From positions 1 to 64,000 of the forward strand of contig JBPOIJ010000075.1 of assembly GCA_052034585.1 (NCBI GenBank): a DNA stretch of 64,000 nucleotides, read 5' to 3'. The position numbers and the translations under genes are program-made. Of this stretch, positions 52,684-60,935 are shown piece by piece. The first letter of the stretch is position 1; every line of letters begins with the position of its first letter. The DNA is from Xiheimicrobium sp052034585 (GTDB lineage: Bacteria > Myxococcota > Myxococcia > Myxococcales > Myxococcaceae). The notes below the pieces were generated by a model. The model was not told where the DNA came from and ran no database searches. It was given only the letters and a program-made list of their open reading frames with translations.

Positions 52684-55600
52684 AGCGTGTCCTCCGGCTC
52701 GTCGTTCTTCGACGCACTCTTGGTCGGCGCGGGAGTCGGCGTGCCGTTGGCCTTGGGCTTCTCGTTCTTCTTCGGGGCGTCGTTCTTCGTCGGCGGCGGC
52801 AGCGTGTCGGGCTCTTCGCCGCGCGGGCGGGCATCGACCACGTTGCGGCCGCTGACGCCCGAGGTGTTCTGCTTCAGCTCGGCGGCCTTCTCGGGAGACA
52901 GCGTGGGGATGGTCTGGATCGAGGTGAGCACGCCCTGGCCGATCGACTGCACCGTCGCCGACTCGTCGGCTTTGAGCTCGAAGGTCTCCTCGCCCATCTT
53001 CGGAAACTGCTCCGGTCGGTACTTGGTGCGCAGCATCTCGAGCGCCTTCGACGAGCACGGGTTGAAGACGTCGAGTTCCTGGCTCTTCTGCACCGTCGCG
53101 GCGAACGCCTCGGCGGCCTTGTCGCGCACCGGCGCGGCCTCTTGGCCGAACTGGGTCTTCACTTCGAAGAGGAGATCTTCCGGAATGCCCTTCGGCGTCG
53201 GGGGATTCCCGAGCGCTTCGGCGAACTGATCGTAGGCCATGCCGATGCGGGCGAGCGCGCAGATGGCCGGATCGGCCGACTTGAACTGAACGGTCTTGGT
53301 GTAGGCCTTCTGAATGTCCTCGAGGCCCTTCGCCTTCGTCTTGATCGAGCCCTTGAGCTCTCCGATGTTGGCGAGGCTCGTCCACTTCAGCTTGATGCCG
53401 GAGTAGCGCTTGAAGTCGTCCTCGTTCATCACGAACGAGGCCCGCGCGACGGCGTCGAGCGCCTGAATGTCGAGCGCGTCCTTCTGCTTCTTGTTGAGCT
53501 TCTCGTAGTAATCGAGGATGCGGACGAAGATCTTCCGAGCGCCGCCGTTGTTCTTCAGCTTCTCCTCGTAGATCGACGCGATTCGGCCCTCGGCCCAGAG
53601 CAGCTTGCTGGGGTCCTTGATCTGGTCCTTCTCGTAGTCCTCGTAGAGCTTCTGGGCCTTCGTCCACAGCGCCATCTTCTCGTGGAGGTCGATGATCGAC
53701 TTCTGCACCGCCTCCGCGTCCTTCGACTTGGGCCACAGCTCGAGGTACTTCTCGCGGTTCTTCAGCGCCTGCTTGAACTGGCCGAGGCCGTCACGGAAGA
53801 CGCCGGCGTTGTAGAGCGCGTCTTGCGCCTTCTGCTCTTCCCACACCTGCTCGGCCGACGGCCCCGCTGCCTCGGCCCCCTTCTTCCCCTTCGCCGGAGC
53901 CTTCTTTGGCGCGGGGCCCTTGCCCTTCTCGAACGCGGCCGCGTACTTCTCGTAGAGATCCGCGGCGTCGTCGAAGTCGGCGACTGCTTCGTAGCCCTCG
54001 GCGAGCGCGTAGAGCGTCTTCGGCACGTACTCGCACTTGGGGAACTTCGCGATCAGCTGCTTGCGCACCTCGATCGCCCGATCGAGCGCCTTCGCGTTGT
54101 AGAAGTCGATCGACGCGTTGTAGAGCGCCTTGCACGCGAGCTCGCTCTTCGGCCAGTCGGTGACGAAGCCGACGTAGGCCTCACCGGCCTTGGCGTACTC
54201 GTTCTTCGCTTCGAGCTGGTTGATCAACTTGAACGACGACTGCTCGATGAGGCCGCGGAGGTCTTCCTTGAACTTCCCGGTCGCGAGGCGCTCCTCGGCG
54301 TAGAACTTCTTGGCCCACTCGTTCACCTTCGCCCAGTCCTGGAGGATGTTGTACGAGTCGAGCACGAGGTTCGCCGAGATCTCACCCGCGCGGCCGCCGT
54401 CTTCGAACTTGTAGTCGGGGTACTTGAGCGCGATGTCGGCGAAGCGCGAGACCGCTTCGTCGAGGTAGTTGAAGTCGTAGTAGATCTTCGCGGCCTTGTA
54501 GGCGATCTCGACCTTCTTCTCGCCCTTCTCGATGTACTTGAGGTACCGCTCGCACGCCTCGAGCAACGCTTGCTTCTCGGGTGGAATCGCCGCCTTCTTC
54601 GTCGGGTCCGCGCCACCAGCCGGCTTCCCTGCGTCGGCCGTCGCCTTCTCCTTGATGACCGAGTCCCAGGCGAGGATCGTGTTGTAGGCGGCGTTGTTCA
54701 TCCACTTGCCGGGCTTGCCCGGGTTGCCGTCGTCGCCCTTCTTCTCGACGCGCGCGACGTCCACCATCATCACCCGCGTGTATTCCTCGGCGGCCTTCTG
54801 GTACTTCGAGAGGTTGTCGTTGAGGAGCTCGGCCCAGAAGAAGCGCAGATCGTAGGCCTTCGGGCTCTCGGGAAAGAGCGTGAGGTAGTCGGCGTAGACC
54901 TCGTTGGCGAAGCCGAAGGTCTCGTCGTCGCGGGTCTTCTTCGCTTCGTTGTGCCAGTTGACCGCGAGGTTGGAGATCGTTCGCTCGGACAACTCACGCG
55001 CCTCGTCGAGCGCCTTCTTGTCCTTGTCGTCCATCTTCGGGTTGCCCTTGAGGACGTCGTCCATGATCTTCACCAGGCGACGCACCTGGGTGACGGTCTG
55101 CCGCTTGTTGCCGGCGCGCATCACGCAGTCGACGATCTTCCCCTGGAAGCCGGGGGCGTCGGGCGCGGTCGGGCGCTCCTTGATCAGCATGTCGAAGGTG
55201 ACGGCGGCTTCGCGGTCCTTGCCGTCTTCGTAATAGAGGTTCGCGAGCTGCTTCATCATCAGCCGCAGGTCGTCGGCCTTCTTCGCCAGCTTCGCGAACC
55301 GATCCTTCGCTTCCGAAGGCTGACCGCCACCGCGCGAGTACGCACGCACGTAGTCGTTGCGGGCTTCCTTCACGAGGCCGGCGCGCTTCGACTTGCCCTT
55401 CCCTTCGACTTCTTCGGTGCTGGCGAGCTCGGCGTAGAGGACCACCGACTTGAACTGGTCCATGGCCTTCTCGTAGTCGGCCATGTTGAAGTAGCACCAC
55501 CCCATCTTGTACATCGCGTAGCCGTAGACTTGGTTCTCGGGGTACTTGCTCGCGCTCTTGTAGTTCTCGAGCGCTTTCTCGAGCTGCTCGCGCTTGCCCT

Positions 55601-56300
55601 TCGAGCCGTTGAAGTAGAACTCACCGACCGCCAGGTACGCGTCGGGCAGGTACTTCGACTTCTGGTACTTCTCGATGAGGCGCTTGTACGAGGCGAGCGC
55701 CTTCTTCTGGTTCTTCTCGTCCGACGAGTCCATCAGGTTGAGGCCGAGGAAGTAGAGGACCTCGTCGGTGCGCTCGTAGTCTTTGTACTCTTGGACGATC
55801 TGGTAGTACTTCTCGACGGCCTGATCGGCGAACTCCTTCGACTTCGCCATGAGATCGGCCTTCTCGGACTCGGCGCGCTGAATCCCCGCTTCGTCCTTCG
55901 CGTTCATCGCCTTGATCTTGTCGTCGTCCTTCCGGTTCGCTTCGAAGAAGTAGTACTTCGACTCTTCCCAGTAGAGCTCGCCGAGGCGGAACAGGAGTGA
56001 CGGCTTCTCCTTCTTGTCCTGGGAGAGCTCGATGATCTTCGAGAGGTCGGTGATCTGCTCGCGGCGCTTCGAGGCGACCTGCAGCTCGACGTCGAGACGA
56101 AACGCGTCGTAGGTCAGCGTCGGCGCGTCCTCTTCCTTCTTCTTCTTGCGGGTGATGTCACCGGCCAGCGACTTGTCGGGCGCGATCGAGGTCTCTTTCT
56201 TCTTCAGCTCGGCGTCGACGGCCTCCTTCTTGGCCGCGGCTGGCGCCTGGGCGAGCGCGAAGGACGAGACGAGGGTGAGACAGGAAAAAAGTGAACGCAT
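52680..56300 (-). CDS. gltD: Periplasmic TPR protein GltD (AgmU)
   Basis: A 1206-aa exported TPR protein, first gene of the locus. The ATG at 56300 opens a signal peptide (MRSLFSCLTLVSSFALAQ). Repeats of helix pairs rich in Tyr, Asp and Lys cover most of the length (LLFRLGELYWEESKYYFFEA, KYLPDAYLAVGEFYFNGSKG, AMDQFKSVVLYAELASTE). The C-terminal 50 residues are low-complexity Pro/Lys/Asp. Length and position match M. xanthus AgmU/GltD (about 1200 aa), which is reported both in the periplasm and in contact with the cytoplasmic side. Coupled to gltE by a 4-base overlap; a sigma-70-like promoter with TTGACC lies 69 bases or more upstream. Confidence 0.88.
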   Translation of the reverse strand: MRSLFSCLTLVSSFALAQAPAAAKKEAVDAELKKKETSIAPDKSLAGDITRKKKKEEDAPTLTYDAFRLDVELQVASKRREQITDLSKIIELSQDKKEKPSLLFRLGELYWEESKYYFFEANRKDDDKIKAMNAKDEAGIQRAESEKADLMAKSKEFADQAVEKYYQIVQEYKDYERTDEVLYFLGLNLMDSSDEKNQKKALASYKRLIEKYQKSKYLPDAYLAVGEFYFNGSKGKREQLEKALENYKSASKYPENQVYGYAMYKMGWCYFNMADYEKAMDQFKSVVLYAELASTEEVEGKGKSKRAGLVKEARNDYVRAYSRGGGQPSEAKDRFAKLAKKADDLRLMMKQLANLYYEDGKDREAAVTFDMLIKERPTAPDAPGFQGKIVDCVMRAGNKRQTVTQVRRLVKIMDDVLKGNPKMDDKDKKALDEARELSERTISNLAVNWHNEAKKTRDDETFGFANEVYADYLTLFPESPKAYDLRFFWAELLNDNLSKYQKAAEEYTRVMMVDVARVEKKGDDGNPGKPGKWMNNAAYNTILAWDSVIKEKATADAGKPAGGADPTKKAAIPPEKQALLEACERYLKYIEKGEKKVEIAYKAAKIYYDFNYLDEAVSRFADIALKYPDYKFEDGGRAGEISANLVLDSYNILQDWAKVNEWAKKFYAEERLATGKFKEDLRGLIEQSSFKLINQLEAKNEYAKAGEAYVGFVTDWPKSELACKALYNASIDFYNAKALDRAIEVRKQLIAKFPKCEYVPKTLYALAEGYEAVADFDDAADLYEKYAAAFEKGKGPAPKKAPAKGKKGAEAAGPSAEQVWEEQKAQDALYNAGVFRDGLGQFKQALKNREKYLELWPKSKDAEAVQKSIIDLHEKMALWTKAQKLYEDYEKDQIKDPSKLLWAEGRIASIYEEKLKNNGGARKIFVRILDYYEKLNKKQKDALDIQALDAVARASFVMNEDDFKRYSGIKLKWTSLANIGELKGSIKTKAKGLEDIQKAYTKTVQFKSADPAICALARIGMAYDQFAEALGNPPTPKGIPEDLLFEVKTQFGQEAAPVRDKAAEAFAATVQKSQELDVFNPCSSKALEMLRTKYRPEQFPKMGEETFELKADESATVQSIGQGVLTSIQTIPTLSPEKAAELKQNTSGVSGRNVVDARPRGEEPDTLPPPTKNDAPKKNEKPKANGTPTPAPTKSASKNDEPEDTL

Positions 56301-56368
56301 GAAGCAGATCCCAAGAGAAGGGCGGGTGCTTGGAAGCATGTCTTCTCCAACCCTTTTGTGAGGCGCGG

Positions 56369-56398
56369 ATTGTCGCCCCTGCCCGTCGGGAAGGTCAA
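56369..56398 (-). promoter_or_regulatory. Candidate promoter of the gltD-gltG operon
   Basis: On the minus strand, TTGACC (plus 56393-56398), an 18-base spacer and GACAAT (plus 56369-56374) form a sigma-70-like promoter, giving a leader of about 62 bases to the gltD ATG. The same TTGACC -35 box appears at the gltJ and pilZ-gene promoters. It sits downstream of the 56449 gene stop, so it belongs to gltD. Confidence 0.5.
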
Positions 56399-56448
56399 GC
56401 AATCCGCGAGGGTGGCGAGGCGTGATTCTCAGCTTTTGCGAATCGACC

Positions 56449-57276
56449 TCACCGGCCGAGCAGCTCGAGCAGCGCGCGCGTCTTGCCGACCGCGCGAACC
56501 GAGTCGTCGACTCGCACGACGAGCTCGACCGAGGGGTCACGCACCACCAACGACTTGAGGAGCCAGGGCTCGAGGTCGGGCGCGATCTCCACCCTCGTTC
56601 CCACCCCACAGGGAAAGACCGGCGCGCTCACCGCGAGCAGCGTCGCGACGTGGAGCTCGGCCGCCGGCTCGGTCGCGCTCCGCGCACTGCAGTCACGGGG
56701 AAGGAGCTGGCTGCTCACCACCAGCACCTTGCGCCCTGGGAACGAACGAAAGCGGCTCCACTGCAGGAGATCGAGCTCGGCGGGCGGCGTCCAGCGGACC
56801 AGCGTCGGCCGCAGGTTCTTCACGGCGCCCGTCGTCTCCTCGGAGAGCGCGCCAGCCACCTCGAGCGCGAGCGGGCGGGCACCACGGGCACGTTCGAGGG
56901 AGGCGAGCCCCTCTCCCGGAGCGAGGGTCACCCACCAGCCAGTCTTCGGCGATCGGCCGAAGGCGCGGAGCTCGGTGGCGGCGAGCGGTGGCCGGATCTG
57001 GACGTACGACGCCTCGAAGCGGGCGAGGCTGTCGATCGACGACTCGCGCACGACGTTGCTTCGCGTCGAGAGCCACAGCACCACGTTGGGCTTGGCGAGC
57101 GCGCGCAGCACGTCGGGCTCGAGCTCCTCGCTCGCGAGCACGTGGACCCGTACTGCGCCTCCGACGATCGGCTCGGGGCCGGTGAGGAGGGGGCGTTGAT
57201 CTTGGGCAGACGAGACCTGCGCGAGCAGCGCCGCGAGGAGGCTACTGGTTCTTCTCCACGAACTTCGCGAACGCAT
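56449..57276 (-). CDS. Secreted protein of unknown function, last gene of the five-gene envelope operon
   Basis: A 275-aa exported protein from the ATG at 57276. The start lies inside the end of the FecR-like gene (35-base overlap in another frame) and gives a signal peptide (WRRTSSLLAALLAQVSSAQ). The body alternates strands and helices (GGAVRVHVLASEELEPDVLR, PNVVLWLSTRSNVVRESSID, RKVLVVSSQLLPRDC), with no motif I recognise; the pattern could be a Rossmann-like sandwich. Overlap and direction show it is co-transcribed with the FecR-like gene. Its stop is 51 bases from the gltD promoter -35 box. Function unknown. Confidence 0.62.
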   Translation of the reverse strand: MRSRSSWRRTSSLLAALLAQVSSAQDQRPLLTGPEPIVGGAVRVHVLASEELEPDVLRALAKPNVVLWLSTRSNVVRESSIDSLARFEASYVQIRPPLAATELRAFGRSPKTGWWVTLAPGEGLASLERARGARPLALEVAGALSEETTGAVKNLRPTLVRWTPPAELDLLQWSRFRSFPGRKVLVVSSQLLPRDCSARSATEPAAELHVATLLAVSAPVFPCGVGTRVEIAPDLEPWLLKSLVVRDPSVELVVRVDDSVRAVGKTRALLELLGR

Positions 57277-57973
57277 CCTTCTTGGCGCTCTCCTCGTACT
57301 CGGCGATCTCCCACAGATCGACGCCGACCGCGATCTGCTGATTCTTCTGGAGGTCGACGAACTTCTTCTCCCACTCGTCGGCGCTGATCTCGGTCGGGCC
57401 TGCCACCTGCACGCGCTCCCCCTTCTTCTTTGGCGGAGGCGCCGCGGCGGTCGAAGCCTTCGCCACCTCGGCGGTCGGCTTGATGTTCACGATCCCCTCG
57501 ACGATGCGCACGATCGAGCCCTTGCGCGCCTTGGGGGGCTTGGCGGTCTTCACCAGCGCGTCAGCGTCGATGCGAAAGATCGTGCCGCGCACACCCGCGA
57601 CCGCGCGATCGGTCGAGACCTCGTAGCCTCCGCCGCCGAGCGCCTTCTTCACCTTCGTCCACAGGCTGCCCGACTGAAGCAGCGCCTTGAAGCCCTTGCG
57701 CTCCTGGCCTGCGAACTCGGCCTCGGTGATCAGCAACTTCGACTTCGGCGCGAGCATGATCACGCTCTCGTCGGTGAGGGTCAGCTTGAGGTTCCCCTCG
57801 GAGACCTCGATGGTGTCGCCGAGCTCGATCGCGGCGCCGACTGCCAACGCCGTGGCCGCGCCCTCCTTCGGCGTTCGGGTCGCCTTCCCTTCCATCAAGC
57901 TCACCTTGCCGATCTCGGCGAAGGCCGTCAGCGCCCCGAGGCACGCCACCATCGTCACCAGTCTCGTCATCAT
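57242..57973 (-). CDS. Secreted FecR-domain protein
   Basis: A 243-aa exported protein from the ATG at 57973; it overlaps the upstream stop by 4 bases (ATGA). After the signal (LVTMVACLGALTAFAE) comes a FecR-type beta domain: LAVGAAIELGDTIEV, LTDESVIMLAPKSKLLITEA, YEVSTDRAVAGVRGTIFRI and SIVRIVEGIVNIK. In iron systems FecR is a membrane sensor, but here there is no TM anchor or sigma-factor partner, so it is a stand-alone periplasmic FecR fold, as seen widely in myxobacteria. A Lys-rich hinge (PPPKKKGERVQ) and an acidic helical end follow. Confidence 0.78.
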   Translation of the reverse strand: MMTRLVTMVACLGALTAFAEIGKVSLMEGKATRTPKEGAATALAVGAAIELGDTIEVSEGNLKLTLTDESVIMLAPKSKLLITEAEFAGQERKGFKALLQSGSLWTKVKKALGGGGYEVSTDRAVAGVRGTIFRIDADALVKTAKPPKARKGSIVRIVEGIVNIKPTAEVAKASTAAAPPPKKKGERVQVAGPTEISADEWEKKFVDLQKNQQIAVGVDLWEIAEYEESAKKDAFAKFVEKNQ

Positions 57974-58305
57974 CGCTCGTCTCCCGACGGCACCAACGTC
58001 ACCGTCATCACCACCCGGGTCTGATCGGCGGCCAGCCAACTCTCCCACGTCTCGAACCCACGCTTCTTCACTTCGACGCGGCGACTCCTGGTGCCGACCT
58101 TGAGGCCGCGGGGAGCACCGTCGAAGTCACTACAGAGCCCCTGCGACACGCCATCGAGGGCGACCTCCGCGTCGTCGGGCGTACAGCGGAGCACCAGTTC
58201 CCCAATCGCCTGCGATCGAGTGGGCGCTCGAACCTGGACCACCTCCGGGAGCGTGACGGCAGGGGCACACGCACCGGTGAGCAACGCGACCGCGACGACC
58301 CTCAC
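57970..58305 (-). CDS. PEGA-domain lipoprotein
   Basis: A 111-aa lipoprotein from the GTG at 58305, which overlaps the preceding stop (GTGA). Lipobox LLTGAC. The mature domain (GELVLRCTPDDAEVALDG, LKVGTRSRRVEVKKRGFETW) is a PEGA-type beta sandwich, a small extracytoplasmic module common in proteins facing the cell wall or surface. Two Cys (RCTPDD and GLCSDF) could pair. It lies between the FlgT-like and FecR-like genes and is translationally coupled to both, which strongly suggests a common role in the envelope. Confidence 0.75.
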   Translation of the reverse strand: MRVVAVALLTGACAPAVTLPEVVQVRAPTRSQAIGELVLRCTPDDAEVALDGVSQGLCSDFDGAPRGLKVGTRSRRVEVKKRGFETWESWLAADQTRVVMTVTLVPSGDER

Positions 58306-59510
58306 TTCACGTTCACTTCGAGGGTGTTGGTCGTGGCCGCGACGACCTCGAGCTTGTGCTTCTTGAAGGTCGACGATTCCACTTGCTCGGCGAGCTCCGC
58401 GGTCTGGCCCGCGAACGTCACCCGATAGTTCGCCACGCCCTTGGCGAAGTCACCCTGGTCGATGGCTCGCACGCCCTTGATGGTCTCGAGCGCCTTGCGG
58501 AAGTCCTTCACCGCACCGAAGGACTCGAGCCCCTTCACGCTGAGCGCGACCTCGACCCCGTTCATCTGCCGGTTGCGCAGATGTTCGGTGACCGCCTTGC
58601 GCACCTCTCCGATGATCTCGCCCTTTCGGTCTTCGATGATCACGAAGGCCGAGCGCTCATGCGAGACGGAGAGGGCTCCAAGGGCCTTGGGGTCGAGCTC
58701 GTTGCGCGCTGACTTGAAGAGCTTGCCGTTGAACCGCTTGATCTGCTGACCAGAGTCGGTGGCAAAGACGTTGAGCTCGTACTCTCCAGAAACGGGGAAG
58801 ATGGTGGGCTTGCCGTCGGTGTTGCGCCCTCCCATCAGCATGAGATCGGGGTTGAGGTGGCGCAGCGTCACCGACCCGTAGACGACGTACTGCACCTTCC
58901 CGACCTCACCGAGGTGACGGGCCTCGCCGCCCGTCAACGAGACGGTGGACTGAATGTCGAGCTTGCCCAAGTTCGCGATCGACTCGTTGCGAACGTCCCA
59001 GCCGTCGGCCTGCATCGCGTTCGAGACCGCGATCTCGAGGTTCTTGGTCGAAGTGACCGCATTGCTCTTGCCGTCCGAGCCTTCGACGAGGGTCTGCTCG
59101 TTGAGGATCACGATGACGGTGGGCCGGCCCGCGCGCTTCACGAGCGCTTGAGCCGCCTGGATGTCCTTGTCGAGGTTCTCGGTGACGATCAGGGCCTTCA
59201 CCGCGACCGAGACGACCCCTTTCTCGACCTTCTTGGAGGTGACGTCGAAGGACTTCACGTACCCGCTGGTGTTGGCGAACACCACGTCACGGACGATCTG
59301 GTTGTTGACGGCGAGGCTGTCGGCGTCGACGCGCACGCCCGCCGCCTGCTCGACTGCATTCCGGAGCGCGGCGTTCTTCGCGTCTTCGAAGGCGCGCCCT
59401 TCGTCTTTGTTGAGGACGGCGGCTTCACCAGTGCCCTCTTTGGTGACGGTCGTCGCATCAGCGAAGGCGACGCTGCTGAGGGTGAGGAGGCCGATGGCAA
59501 GAGTTCTCAT
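58302..59510 (-). CDS. Secreted FlgT-like/LPP20-related protein
   Basis: A 402-aa exported protein from the ATG at 59510 (signal MRTLAIGLLTLSSVAFA). The N-terminal part has the pattern of the FlgT N-terminal domain: GTGEAAVLNKDEGRAFEDAK, ALRNAVEQAAGVRVDADS and FANTSGYVKSFDV. The middle has a nucleotide-independent alpha/beta region (RPTVIVILNEQTLVEGSDG, YVVYGSVTLRHLN), similar to the FlgT middle domain. In Vibrio FlgT is a flagellar basal-body ring protein, but myxobacteria have no flagellum and there is no flagellar gene here, so this is an adapted envelope version. Coupled to the PEGA gene downstream. Confidence 0.75.
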   Translation of the reverse strand: MRTLAIGLLTLSSVAFADATTVTKEGTGEAAVLNKDEGRAFEDAKNAALRNAVEQAAGVRVDADSLAVNNQIVRDVVFANTSGYVKSFDVTSKKVEKGVVSVAVKALIVTENLDKDIQAAQALVKRAGRPTVIVILNEQTLVEGSDGKSNAVTSTKNLEIAVSNAMQADGWDVRNESIANLGKLDIQSTVSLTGGEARHLGEVGKVQYVVYGSVTLRHLNPDLMLMGGRNTDGKPTIFPVSGEYELNVFATDSGQQIKRFNGKLFKSARNELDPKALGALSVSHERSAFVIIEDRKGEIIGEVRKAVTEHLRNRQMNGVEVALSVKGLESFGAVKDFRKALETIKGVRAIDQGDFAKGVANYRVTFAGQTAELAEQVESSTFKKHKLEVVAATTNTLEVNVK

Positions 59511-59524
59511 GGTGGTGGCCTCGG

Positions 59525-60382
59525 TCAGTTGAAGACGATGACGACCTTCCCCTGGGCGAGGAAGGGCGGGTTCATGGAGACGAGCTTCTTCGCCTCTTCT
59601 TGCGGGAGGAGCACGTCGGCCCCGCTCGCCTTCGCGGCCTTGATGACGAGCGGCTTTTCGCCCGCCTTGAGGCTCTTGCGTGCCTCGTCGAGGCTCTGCA
59701 CGTAGGCGGCGACGCCGGTCGTCTTCCGCGCCTCGGGGGACAGCGAGTCGACGCTGTAGAGAGGCTTGCCGGTCTCGTCGAGGACGCGCGGCATCAACGC
59801 CGGCATCAGCTTGAGCCCACGCGCGTCGATCACCAGGCCGGTGCCCTCTTCGAGCTTGTCGCTCTTGGGTTCGGCGGGCTTCTCGGCCACCTTCTCTGGG
59901 GCCTTCTCAGGCGCCTTCTCGATGGCCTTCTCGGGAGTCTTGCTGGCTGGCTGGGCAAGGAGCTGAGTCGCGTCGGGGTCGAGAATGTCGGTGAGCAGCG
60001 CGACCGGCACTTCGACGTCGATCTCGACGCCATTGTCGGAGAAGTAGCGCTTGTTGACGATCTTGTAGCCCTTGATCACGCCCTCGACGCGCGCCTTCAC
60101 TTCGTTCGCCTGCATCACGTCGTCCATCTTGCGTGCGCCGTCGACTTGAACGCCCTTCACCTGGGACAGCAGGTTTCGGAACGCGTCGAGGAGTGCAGCG
60201 CGCTCCGCTCCCAGACGCGCCTGGGCGGGGCTCGAGGCCTTCATGTCCGGGGCTCCGGCGCCGGTCGCTCGAATGACCTGACCTTCCCAGTTCATTCCCT
60301 GGGCCGGGCGCGGAGCGTCCTTGTTCTGCGCTCCAGCAACGACGGACACGATCAGCGCTGCTGCCAACATCAATCGCTTCAC
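59525..60382 (-). CDS. Secreted LPP20-like protein, first gene of the envelope operon
   Basis: A 285-aa exported protein from the GTG at 60382, with an AGGGGGCC ribosome site. Signal peptide ending VSVVAGAQ. The N-terminal domain (VIRATGAGAPD, ARLGAERAALLDAFRNLLSQ, VKGYKIVNKRYFSDNG-like EGVIKGYKIVNKRYF, then VEIDVEVPV) is an LPP20-type fold, which shares ancestry with the FlgT N-terminal domain next door. A Pro/Glu/Lys repeat (PEKAIEKAPEKAPEKVAEK) links to a second domain with LVIDARGLKLMPALMPRV. A promoter candidate lies upstream at 60415-60444. Confidence 0.78.
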   Translation of the reverse strand: MKRLMLAAALIVSVVAGAQNKDAPRPAQGMNWEGQVIRATGAGAPDMKASSPAQARLGAERAALLDAFRNLLSQVKGVQVDGARKMDDVMQANEVKARVEGVIKGYKIVNKRYFSDNGVEIDVEVPVALLTDILDPDATQLLAQPASKTPEKAIEKAPEKAPEKVAEKPAEPKSDKLEEGTGLVIDARGLKLMPALMPRVLDETGKPLYSVDSLSPEARKTTGVAAYVQSLDEARKSLKAGEKPLVIKAAKASGADVLLPQEEAKKLVSMNPPFLAQGKVVIVFN

Positions 60383-60414
60383 AGAGGCCCCCTTGTGGGT
60401 TCGACGCGACGAGT

Positions 60415-60444
60415 ACTCTACGAATGACGCTCGAACACCTTCAA
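60415..60444 (-). promoter_or_regulatory. Candidate promoter of the five-gene envelope operon
   Basis: On the minus strand, TTGAAG (plus 60439-60444), an 18-base spacer and TAGAGT (plus 60415-60420) form a sigma-70-like promoter with a leader of about 25 bases before the GTG at 60382. Confidence 0.45.
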
Positions 60445-60476
60445 GGAGGGACAGTCGACCCTTCTTTTTCGTCGAA

Positions 60477-60806
60477 TCAGTTCTCGCAGTTGCGTGCGAC
60501 GAACTGGTCGATCAGGCGGCGGTGTCGTTCGGTCAGCAGCGTGAAGCGCACACCCGACCCCTCCTCCTCCCGATCGAGATCGGCCCATTCGCGAACGACT
60601 TCGCCCTCGGCGTAGATCACCTCTTCCGACCCGGGGAGCTGGAACTGAAGCCCCACGCGCTTGCCCGCCATGTCCGGCTCGATGAGGTGCGACAGCCCCA
60701 CACCCTCACGCGAAATGTCAGACGTGCGCGCCATGTAGGGAACGCCGGCGACGTACTTGTTCAGGTAGATGTCGAGGGCAACGCGGTCGTTCTTGCGCTT
60801 GTTCAT
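60477..60806 (-). CDS. PilZ-domain protein (c-di-GMP receptor)
   Basis: A 109-aa stand-alone PilZ protein from the ATG at 60806 with a GGAG site. Both c-di-GMP-binding motifs are present: RKNDR (RxxxR) at residues 4-8 and DISREG (DxSxxG) near residue 30. Strands GLQFQLPGSEEVIYAEGEVV and GSGVRFTLLTE complete the barrel. Such proteins turn c-di-GMP levels into changes in motility or envelope; being near a gliding locus is suggestive but not proof. Its promoter region carries a 10-bp inverted repeat. Confidence 0.9.
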   Translation of the reverse strand: MNKRKNDRVALDIYLNKYVAGVPYMARTSDISREGVGLSHLIEPDMAGKRVGLQFQLPGSEEVIYAEGEVVREWADLDREEEGSGVRFTLLTERHRRLIDQFVARNCEN

Positions 60807-60852
60807 GCTGGCTCCGAGAGCGCTGCTGCAGAAATGCAGCGAGCTGTCGCGA

Positions 60853-60924
60853 AGCCTACGGGCCTGATCAGCGCGGTCAAAAAAGCCGCCGGAACGTCGA
60901 GGAATTTGCGTTTTCGCTGATCAG
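60853..60924 (-). promoter_or_regulatory. Promoter and dyad of the PilZ gene
   Basis: On the minus strand, TTGACC (plus 60875-60880), a 16-base spacer and TAGGCT (plus 60853-60858) suggest a promoter (weak -10). A perfect 10-bp inverted repeat, CTGATCAGCG (60864-60873) and CGCTGATCAG (60915-60924), has one arm in the -35/-10 spacer and the other 41 bases upstream. A GCTGCA-GAAA-TGCAGC hairpin (60825-60840) lies in the leader. Confidence 0.45.
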
Positions 60925-60935
60925 CTTCCGCCCGA

